A DNA stretch of 38,166 bases from Gammaproteobacteria bacterium. GTDB lineage: Bacteria; Pseudomonadota; Gammaproteobacteria; Steroidobacterales; PWYM01. Under the pieces are notes generated by a model that saw only the letters and a program-made list of their open reading frames with translations, ran no database searches and was not told where the DNA came from. Positions 24,201 through 31,170 of the stretch are shown one piece after another. Positions within the stretch are counted from its first letter, which is position 1, and the number at the start of each line of letters is the position of its first letter. Made by a program: the position numbers and the translations under genes. The stretch covers positions 1 to 38,166 of the forward strand of contig SKYU01000211.1 of the NCBI GenBank assembly GCA_007127715.1, read 5' to 3'.

Positions 24201-25583
24201 TCAGAAGCTGCGTCCGTTCCGGCTGTCCTCGTACAAGCGGATCAGGAAGTTGCGCAGCGAATCTTCGGCTTCCGCTTGTGTCATCAGCCGTTGTTGTTCC
24301 AGGACCTGTGCCATGTCTTTCAGACTGCGGCGCCCGTCGATCAGCTCGAGCATGAATACGTGGATTCGGGAGGCCAGCGCCTGCTGGCGGAACTCGGGCA
24401 GTGCCGGCACGGCGCCACGCCCGGTTACCAGCCAGTCCGGGAGTGCCTTGTGACGGGGTGGCGCTTGAATGTCCTCGCGCTTGCGGGCCCCGAAGGCCAC
24501 CACGTGCTCGCGGCGGCCATGACGGCTTGCCGGTGAACACATGTAGGGGAGTTCTGCTTCCGTGACCGAAGGTCTGGCGAAACCGTGCTGCTCCACCAGC
24601 TCCAGCGTCTCCTCCAGGGAAAAGCCCAGTTTAGGGTCGGCAAAATTGAAGTTCAGCGAGCCGAAATTCAGCCATCTTCCCTCAGGGGCCAGCAGGCTGT
24701 TGATCCGCGCCATCTGTAGTCTGGGATCTTCCGGCAGGATGTCGATGACCCATGGCGTGATGATCGTGTCGAAGGACCCCGCCGCGCAGGGGGGGCGCAA
24801 TGCGTCGCCCATGACCGCGTGGAAGCCTGGACGTGTCGGCTCGGGTGCGGCCAGCGTTCGCAGGATGGCCTGTTCTTCGCTACGACGGGGTGCCAGCGGA
24901 AACTCGTAGAGCTCGATGGACTCGCCGCGCGCCAGACGGGCCAGCAACAGCATGAGCATCGGGTTGAAGTCGAGCGCGACGGTCGCCTCTGGCTCGAGCT
25001 GCTGGTGAATGTCCCACGCGAGGCGGCCTGCGCCGGCCCCGATCACAAGCGTACGACCGAACGCACCGCGGTCGGCCACGCGACGGATGAGGTCCAGACT
25101 GGCGGTGTTCTCAACCTCTCCCCATGCCCAGTCACGGTGAATGTTGGCGTAATAGCCGACCAGCGAAGCGTCCGGCGGCAGGCGGGTGCGCAGTGCCAGG
25201 TGGGTCTCCATCGAGGCGTTCCTGCGCGGCAGCGTCAGCGGTGACAGCAGGGCGCCAAGACGCGCTCGGTGGTCGACGGTCGCGGCGTGCAGCCGCTGCA
25301 CGCGCGTCTGCCCGGCAGGCGTCAGATCACCTGCGTCGATGGCTGCGGCAAGTCGTCCGGCATGCTGCTCGAGCTGTGCAAGCAGCAGATCGAGGCGATC
25401 CCGCCATTCGCCCAATGTGGCCACGGGTTCGGCGAACAGCGCGGGGACACCGTCGAGCAGGGGGAAGACGACCTGCCCCCCCTGATTCGTCAGGCCCTGC
25501 GCATGTGTGCGCAGCCTTTCCCCGGTCCGCGGGCAGGCGAGCAGGTCAAGCGGCAGAGGCGTGGTGGTCGTCATCCCCGCCAT
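24201..25583 (-). CDS. Three-part methyltransferase: Trm112-like, SAM domain, C-terminal helical domain
   Basis: The 460-residue protein opens with a Trm112-like segment (LDLLACPRTGERL and VVFPLLDGVPALF, about 12-50). It continues with a helical region and then a SAM-binding domain with YYANIHRDWAWGEVENT, TLVIGAGAGRLAWDIHQQL, VALDFNPMLMLLLARLARG and DTIITPWVIDILPE (about 155-320). This layout resembles the N2227/carnosine N-methyltransferase group. The last 75 residues (ASRIHVFMLELIDGRRSLKDMAQVL) look like a PqqD-type winged-helix module, which normally binds peptide or a partner protein. A peptide or RiPP-like substrate is therefore conceivable. It lies 67 bp downstream of the DUF1501-like gene on the same strand; the start at 25583 or 25574 is uncertain. 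Confidence 0.72.
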   Translation of the reverse strand: MAGMTTTTPLPLDLLACPRTGERLRTHAQGLTNQGGQVVFPLLDGVPALFAEPVATLGEWRDRLDLLLAQLEQHAGRLAAAIDAGDLTPAGQTRVQRLHAATVDHRARLGALLSPLTLPRRNASMETHLALRTRLPPDASLVGYYANIHRDWAWGEVENTASLDLIRRVADRGAFGRTLVIGAGAGRLAWDIHQQLEPEATVALDFNPMLMLLLARLARGESIELYEFPLAPRRSEEQAILRTLAAPEPTRPGFHAVMGDALRPPCAAGSFDTIITPWVIDILPEDPRLQMARINSLLAPEGRWLNFGSLNFNFADPKLGFSLEETLELVEQHGFARPSVTEAELPYMCSPASRHGRREHVVAFGARKREDIQAPPRHKALPDWLVTGRGAVPALPEFRQQALASRIHVFMLELIDGRRSLKDMAQVLEQQRLMTQAEAEDSLRNFLIRLYEDSRNGRSF

Positions 25584-25650
25584 TATGACCTGACCGCGAC
25601 GGGCTGTGCAGCGTCATCGCCGACAAGGGAGCGTCCGGGGCTCTGGCGGC

Positions 25651-27246
25651 TCAGATCGTACCGTTGACGATGGGCTGGAAGGCCGTCAGCTGGTCCCGGA
25701 GAGTCGGGCTGCCGAGCCCGTGGCCTGGGAACAGGCTCGGGAACTGGCCCTGCTCGCCGTGCAATGCGAGGTAGTTCAGTACCGTGAGTTCCACCAGCTG
25801 GTTGACGTTGTTTGCCGCCGGGCTCGAAGCGGTCTCCACTGAGCCATCCGGTCGGAACCAGCCGATCTGCTGGTGTCGCGCCTGCTGCTCCGGCGTGGCT
25901 CCCAGTAACTGCGGCCGCCCTCCAGGGTTATAGACCAGGAAAAAGGAGGCGGCCGTCGACTGGTTGTCGCTGGTCCATTCGCCCTTGCCTCGGCCCTCCT
26001 CGGAGTTATCGATGACACCGTTGCTCGACAGCGAACCATCACTGAAGACATACAGCATCAGCGGCACATTCAGACGGGCCGCATACTCCAGACAGGCGCC
26101 CATGCAGCGACCTGCGCGCAGATCGCGCACCTCACCGAGCGCCCGCCGCCCACCGTGGTAGTCGTAGCCCCCCATGGTGATGCAGCCGGCACCGGCGAAC
26201 CCGTTCATGACCAGCTTCATCACCGAGGCCGTTTTCCGGAACTCGCCGTCGCTGTTGAACTCCTGTTCACTGAAAATGCCGTTGGGACCCACGATGTCCG
26301 GGTCCAGTGCGGGGTTGAGCGAGGAGGGGTCGCCAAACCGGTCGGCGATATCCGCCGATCGGAGATAACCGCAACGTACCAGGTCCTTGATCACCGCGTC
26401 CCGCGTGATGAGTCCGGTATCGACCCGGTTCAGCTTGCGGTCGCTGAGCCGGTAGATGGACTCCATCACTGCGACAGCATCGTCCTGGTTCAGAAGTCCA
26501 ATCAGCTTGCCGGTATCCACCAGGCCGGTGACGTCCGTGGGACGATCGACCTTGGTCGGACGGACTTCAGGGTTGATCAGTCCAGCCGGGGCCAGCGAGT
26601 TGCCGCCGGACTCGGTCGGCCGGGAGCCGATCAGCGTCAGCAGCGAACCGTCCGCGCCCGCGCGGTGTATCCCGTAAAGCGGGTTGTGCGGGTTGTTGCC
26701 CGTGTCGTTTTCCGAGCGTGCAGGGATCAGTGCGCCGTTGACGTTGCCGAAGCGGCCAGCCTGAAGCTTGTCGACGATACCTCGCAGAAAGGCACTGTCC
26801 GAATGAAACGCGAGTCCAAGACTGTCATCGATGAAGGCCGCACCGGTCAACGGGTCGTTCAGGCGTGGCACCATGTCTCCCGGCAGGCCCTGGCGGCTGT
26901 AGCCCTGGGTGCTGATGAAATCCAGCTGCCCGCCCTGTCGTCCGCCAAGCACGTTTGATCCGACCATGTTGGCACCGCCAGCAAGGTCGAAACAGATGAA
27001 CGGGATCTTGCCTGCTCCCTGTACGGCAATACCGCAGCTCTCGCTCAGGGCGCGCAGATCTGGCGAAAGCTGCGCAAATGCCGCCCTGGGGTTGGCGAAC
27101 AGGCTGAAGAGTCCGGCGCCGGCGATGGTTGCGGCCCCGGTCATGAAGCCCTGCGCAATCAGCTGCCGGCGGGTGATGGGCCGCGGATGGTCGGGATGGC
27201 GCAGTGGCGCGTACCAGTCGTTGCCGTGCATGCGTCGCCTTGTCAT
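25651..27246 (-). CDS. Tat-exported DUF1501-like protein
   Basis: The 531-residue protein has a long N-terminus (MTRRRMHGNDWYAPLRHPDH) and then ITRRQLIAQGF, a twin-arginine signal, with a hydrophobic core around residue 40 (AGLFSLFANPRAAFA). The mature part carries PFICFDLAGGANMVGSNVLGG, GLAFHSDSAFLRGI, TMGGYDYHGG near 360 and PLMLYVFSDGSLSSN, the alkaline-phosphatase-like DUF1501 fold features as seen in planctomycete export proteins. Its activity is unknown. GAGG is eight bases before the ATG. It is the third gene of the haem-protein operon (30-bp gap after the LamG-like protein). Confidence 0.75.
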   Translation of the reverse strand: MTRRRMHGNDWYAPLRHPDHPRPITRRQLIAQGFMTGAATIAGAGLFSLFANPRAAFAQLSPDLRALSESCGIAVQGAGKIPFICFDLAGGANMVGSNVLGGRQGGQLDFISTQGYSRQGLPGDMVPRLNDPLTGAAFIDDSLGLAFHSDSAFLRGIVDKLQAGRFGNVNGALIPARSENDTGNNPHNPLYGIHRAGADGSLLTLIGSRPTESGGNSLAPAGLINPEVRPTKVDRPTDVTGLVDTGKLIGLLNQDDAVAVMESIYRLSDRKLNRVDTGLITRDAVIKDLVRCGYLRSADIADRFGDPSSLNPALDPDIVGPNGIFSEQEFNSDGEFRKTASVMKLVMNGFAGAGCITMGGYDYHGGRRALGEVRDLRAGRCMGACLEYAARLNVPLMLYVFSDGSLSSNGVIDNSEEGRGKGEWTSDNQSTAASFFLVYNPGGRPQLLGATPEQQARHQQIGWFRPDGSVETASSPAANNVNQLVELTVLNYLALHGEQGQFPSLFPGHGLGSPTLRDQLTAFQPIVNGTI

Positions 27247-27276
27247 GGACTTGCCTCGCGCGAGTGAATTGAGAGT

Positions 27277-29730
27277 TCAGTGGACCAGCGTGGCGGCACT
27301 GCCGAGCACAGCTGCGCATGTGGCCTTGCCGATGGTGACCGTACGGTCGGCCGGGCAACTGCCGCCGCAGGTGTCCAGACGATCGATGAGTGCGTTCAGC
27401 TCGCTGCGGATCTCCGTCTGTGTCGGCTGCTGCTCGAGTCCGAGGCCCACCATCCGTGAGACCAGTGGATCGATGAGCAGATCGCGACCAGCACCCGAGA
27501 GGGCCACCCCTGGGCTTGCCGAGAAGTCCAGTCCAGGGAAGTAGGCGCTTCGGCGTGCCGAATCCTCGAGCAGAGCATTGCAGTACTCGATCGCAAGCTG
27601 GGTGACGCCGATCTGGTGTGCAGACACGAAAGTGTCGATGGCATCGATCGAAGGCAGCTGCTGGCGGACCAGTCTGAACGTCTCCTGGACGTCAGGCGTG
27701 GTCTGCGGTACGCCAGTGACGACCGACATGGTGGCGTTGATCCGGTCAAAGGTGCGAATGCCGATCCGCGAAGAAGGCGCCCGGTCGACGACCGTAGGCG
27801 GCTGCGGTGCAGGCTGGACGATGAAATTGGTGCTCGACCCCAGCCGCTCGAAGCTCAGGAAGAACTCGTCGATATCCGGCCCGGACTCGAGGCCGATGAC
27901 CGCGGCCTGGGCCGAGAGCACCTGCCCCGTGCCCTCTTCGTAGTTCGTTCCACCCAGCTCCAGATCGAGTCTGGAAAACGCCTGGCCGACGTTCGCCACG
28001 TTCCCGTTGATTCCGATCCGGATCCCCTGCAGCGGTACACCGGCGGGTGCGCTGCCTCCGCCCAGCACGATGAACCTGGGTTCGGCGAACAGATAGGCGT
28101 AGCTGTCGAACTGGCTGACCTCCATCAGGATATAGCTGTCCGCCTGGCCAACGTGCTCGCTGACGTTGAACAGCAGGAAGAACTTCTCACCCACGCCGGC
28201 CTCGATGTTCTGAGCGATCTGCTCGGGGGTCAGGGCGCGGTTGTGGATTGCCGCCAGTCGGATCACCCCCTCCCATGGCCTGTCGCCGGAGGGTTCATTA
28301 CCCAACACGAAGGCGAAGCTGTCGTCCCAGTCGTTCAGGGTCCCGCCGCCGACGGGGTCGGTCATGACCACCAGGTTCCCGTTGACGTAGATCTGCCGAC
28401 CGCCCACAGGATCGAAGGTGACGACCACGTGCTGCAGGGTCGCCTGCAGGACCTCCTCGGCGTTCGGGGTAGATACAGCGGGCATGCCATTGGCATCCGT
28501 CGCGTCGCTGCGGTTAAGGAAATCATAGTTGTAGCGCGTCTGGCCGAGAGTGAAGTTTCGGGCCATGCTGCCAGCCGAATAGCTGATGATCGGTACATCT
28601 TCCTGGTTGACGTTACCCGGGACGACCCAGGCCTCGACGGAATACTCGCCGGTCGCACGGATCAGGTTGTGGAGTTTTCGGCTGGCGGCGACGCTGCCCT
28701 GCGCCTTGCCGCCACGCAGGTCGATACCCCAACCCCCAAACCAGTCGACCTCGCCACTCAAGGTCAGATCGAGGGCCGGCTGTACGCCGCTGGTGTCGAA
28801 TGCACGGGTTCCTCGTCCTTCCTTGAATTCCCAGAAGGCGATCTGCGCCGACTCGTAGCGGTTACCGCCGGCGGCGACGATACCCTCGGGGAGCGTCAGC
28901 GCGCCACTGAGCACCAGTGACGGATCGACCTGGGTGACCGGGATCATGTCCGCCATCGCGCTGATGGCATTCTCTATCGCCTCACCATCGGCGCGGCAGT
29001 CGCCGCTCCAGCAGTTGTGGAACTCGTCGCCTACACGCACGACGAAACGGGAGATGCCGGGGGTGTCGAGGTTGATCCTGTTACGTGCGGCAGCGTAGGC
29101 GGTCAGCACGTCGCCGTCAGCAAAAAACGGCGCGACTCCGTTCGCCGCAGCTCCGCTGTGACATTCCGCGCAGAAATCGCGGAGGATGGGAAAGACCGTC
29201 GTCTGGAAAGCCGCCGGGTCTGCAGGGAATACCCGACTGTCGCTGACGGTGCGCATGGCAGGTGGTACGAGTTCGATCTCGCGACCCTGGTTGCCGTCGC
29301 CCCCGGCCCAGTTGCCGATCCATGTGGTCATGATGTCCGCGCAGGCCTGCATGCTTTCCAGCCAGCAGTTGTGACCGTTGGCGACCATGCTCACCAGAAC
29401 CGATTCGCCCGGCGACGTCAGATTCACGAGGCCGCCTACATCTTGGTAGGCGAGGTTCACGTCGTCCGTACGGGCGAACGTGGGCAGCGTGCCCCCGGTG
29501 CCATGGCAATTCCCGCAGGTGTTGACCGTATTGACGTTTTCCCAGAGATGTGTGCGGAAGGCCTGTACTTCGGCCGTGGCTGGCGGCGGCCCGGAGTATC
29601 CTCCACCGCTTGGCGGCATCACGATCGGATTGCTCTGGGTTTCGACTTCGCTGCCACAGGCAGCAAGCAGGACCAGGGTGGCGCCGAGTGCGGCGGTGCG
29701 CAGTCGCGGTGCAAGGCTCATCGTGCTCAT
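27277..29730 (-). CDS. Di-haem lipoprotein with LamG/concanavalin-like domain
   Basis: The 817-residue protein has a lipobox LLAACGS (Cys25). Residues about 55-265 form two copies of a haem module: CGNCH (72-76) then HNCW at 120-123 and Cys130; CAECH (187-191) then HNCW at 238-241 and Cys245. The His of HNCW may be the distal haem ligand and the extra Cys a disulfide. A LamG-like beta sandwich follows (about 295-505: FWEFKEGRGTRAFDTSG, YSVEAWVVPGN, HVVVTFDPVGGRQIYVNG, IRLAAIHNRALTPEQI), and a C-terminal domain of unknown type (about 515-817). It is surface- or periplasm-anchored and binds or oxidises something unknown. GAGGA precedes the ATG at 29730; the longer open frame to 29817 is not needed. 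Confidence 0.82.
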   Translation of the reverse strand: MSTMSLAPRLRTAALGATLVLLAACGSEVETQSNPIVMPPSGGGYSGPPPATAEVQAFRTHLWENVNTVNTCGNCHGTGGTLPTFARTDDVNLAYQDVGGLVNLTSPGESVLVSMVANGHNCWLESMQACADIMTTWIGNWAGGDGNQGREIELVPPAMRTVSDSRVFPADPAAFQTTVFPILRDFCAECHSGAAANGVAPFFADGDVLTAYAAARNRINLDTPGISRFVVRVGDEFHNCWSGDCRADGEAIENAISAMADMIPVTQVDPSLVLSGALTLPEGIVAAGGNRYESAQIAFWEFKEGRGTRAFDTSGVQPALDLTLSGEVDWFGGWGIDLRGGKAQGSVAASRKLHNLIRATGEYSVEAWVVPGNVNQEDVPIISYSAGSMARNFTLGQTRYNYDFLNRSDATDANGMPAVSTPNAEEVLQATLQHVVVTFDPVGGRQIYVNGNLVVMTDPVGGGTLNDWDDSFAFVLGNEPSGDRPWEGVIRLAAIHNRALTPEQIAQNIEAGVGEKFFLLFNVSEHVGQADSYILMEVSQFDSYAYLFAEPRFIVLGGGSAPAGVPLQGIRIGINGNVANVGQAFSRLDLELGGTNYEEGTGQVLSAQAAVIGLESGPDIDEFFLSFERLGSSTNFIVQPAPQPPTVVDRAPSSRIGIRTFDRINATMSVVTGVPQTTPDVQETFRLVRQQLPSIDAIDTFVSAHQIGVTQLAIEYCNALLEDSARRSAYFPGLDFSASPGVALSGAGRDLLIDPLVSRMVGLGLEQQPTQTEIRSELNALIDRLDTCGGSCPADRTVTIGKATCAAVLGSAATLVH

Positions 29731-29752
29731 GGCTGCGTGTCCTCGTTCCAGC

Positions 29753-30961
29753 TCAGTCGGCGCGGCAGTAGGCCGCCGCCTCCGCGAAAACCTGTCGCAT
29801 GCGGTAGTTCCCGCCACGGAAACTGGTCACCATGCTGGAGACCTGCTGGCGGTCCGCAGCGTCACTGGGCGGACGCAGGCAGACCGTCTGGAAAACTTTC
29901 TCCACCTGGCACTGCGCGAACGCCTCGCTGTTGGCCAGTTCCTCGCCCATCGACTTCGCGCCGTAACCCTGGCCAGGGCGCCCCGGGTCCCAGCCCAGCA
30001 AGGCGTTCTGCCCCTCACGCCAGTAGTTGGCCCAACTCGCGTCCGTAGTCACGAATCCCTGCGGGAACGTGTCGGCGTTGTTGAAGTACTTTGACCGAAC
30101 CTGGCCGGGTGAGTAGACGATGCGCCGCGCGCTTTCGTCCCAGTCGTAGTAGGCGTAGGCGCCTGCGAGCGGGTCCATGCCGGTGTGGCAGCTCACGCAG
30201 TTGTTCAGGAACAAGCGGCTGTCTCCACCCGGGCTGCGCGAGACATCCTGACGGATCCAGTCGGGTGACAGGGAGGTGTCCGCGACCTGCTCGAGGTCCC
30301 GGCACATATGCGCCATCAGCGTGAAGCGCAGCATCGCCCGGTTGGTCCCCGCGATGAAGAACGCTTCGGCGGCAGCCCTCGTGGTCATGACACCTGCGGT
30401 CGCCTCGGGCGGCAGATCAGTCATCGCCGACTGCGGGCGTTGTACCAGGTTTTCCATCAGGTTGATGTTGCGGTTCTCCAACGCCTCGTAGTGTGCATTG
30501 CTGGTCATCGAGAACGCTGGCACGCCCTGAAGGCCATCCCGACCCACGTAGATGATGTCGGCGGAGAGGAGCTGATTGAAGGGTACGTCGTCACGGACCA
30601 TTCCGATGACGGTGGCGATGTAGTCGTTCAGCGGAACGAAGACGTCTTCTTCACGGTTGGTCCAGGGTGCGGCCCAGTTTTTCAGGGTGACGTCGTAAAA
30701 GGCGCGATTCTCCATCGCGATGTAGGCGGCGCCGATGGCGTCGCCGTTGCGGACCAGGCCCTCCATCTGATCGAGCGTCGCGGCCGAGGGAGGCACGCCT
30801 GCGAGCCTGTCATGAATGCGACGCGCTTCGTCGCGCGGGCTCGCGAACGCCTGCACACTGAGAACAAGTGTGCACAAGAGGGCGATGGCCGATACGACCG
30901 TCGACAGTGTCTTGCCGGTCGATTCCAGCGGCTTCCGGAGATCATGCATGCCTGCTGTCAC
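29753..30961 (-). CDS. Mono-haem DUF1588/DUF1585-like exported protein
   Basis: The 402-residue protein starts at GTG 30961, with AGAGG nine bases upstream, and has an N-terminal hydrophobic segment (AIALLCTLVLSVQAFA, 25-40). Its C-terminal half resembles the cytochrome-like DUF1588/DUF1585 segments of planctomycete proteins: MTTRAAAEAFFIAGTNRAMLRF, then NNCVSCHTGMDPLAG with one CxxCH (255-259), and LANSEAFAQCQVEKVFQTVCLRPPS near the end. It lacks the large preceding DUF1592-type domains, so it is a compact version. It is the first gene of the minus operon, with 22 bp before the di-haem LamG protein. Redox role inferred from the motif. Confidence 0.75.
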   Translation of the reverse strand: MTAGMHDLRKPLESTGKTLSTVVSAIALLCTLVLSVQAFASPRDEARRIHDRLAGVPPSAATLDQMEGLVRNGDAIGAAYIAMENRAFYDVTLKNWAAPWTNREEDVFVPLNDYIATVIGMVRDDVPFNQLLSADIIYVGRDGLQGVPAFSMTSNAHYEALENRNINLMENLVQRPQSAMTDLPPEATAGVMTTRAAAEAFFIAGTNRAMLRFTLMAHMCRDLEQVADTSLSPDWIRQDVSRSPGGDSRLFLNNCVSCHTGMDPLAGAYAYYDWDESARRIVYSPGQVRSKYFNNADTFPQGFVTTDASWANYWREGQNALLGWDPGRPGQGYGAKSMGEELANSEAFAQCQVEKVFQTVCLRPPSDAADRQQVSSMVTSFRGGNYRMRQVFAEAAAYCRAD

Positions 30962-31170
30962 GTCGGGTCACCTCTTCGATGAATTGCGGCCTGCCGCAAG
31001 CTTGGGTCATTAGGCAAACGGAAGCGACCAGCCTTCTGTGACCCGGTTAACGTTTATTCGAGACGAGTCAGGCTTAAGTAAAACCACTGGTGCGGTAAGC
31101 GGTTCCTGCGGTTCAGACTTCAGTCGTCGGCAGATCGGTCGATAACCCTCAAGACTGCGAGGCACTGGCC
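30962..31170. promoter_or_regulatory. Divergent control region of the haem-protein cluster
   Basis: This 209-bp gap separates the two divergent operons of the cluster and is distinctly AT-richer than its surroundings, with GGTTAACGTTTATTCG near 31047-31062. It must hold both promoters, but no box pair matches a consensus well enough to call. No gene or palindrome of note is seen. Confidence 0.45.

Noticed and set aside
25651-27246. General secretion pathway protein assignment for the DUF1501-like gene
   Set aside because: Sequence shows a Tat signal and DUF1501 features, not GspF membrane helices.
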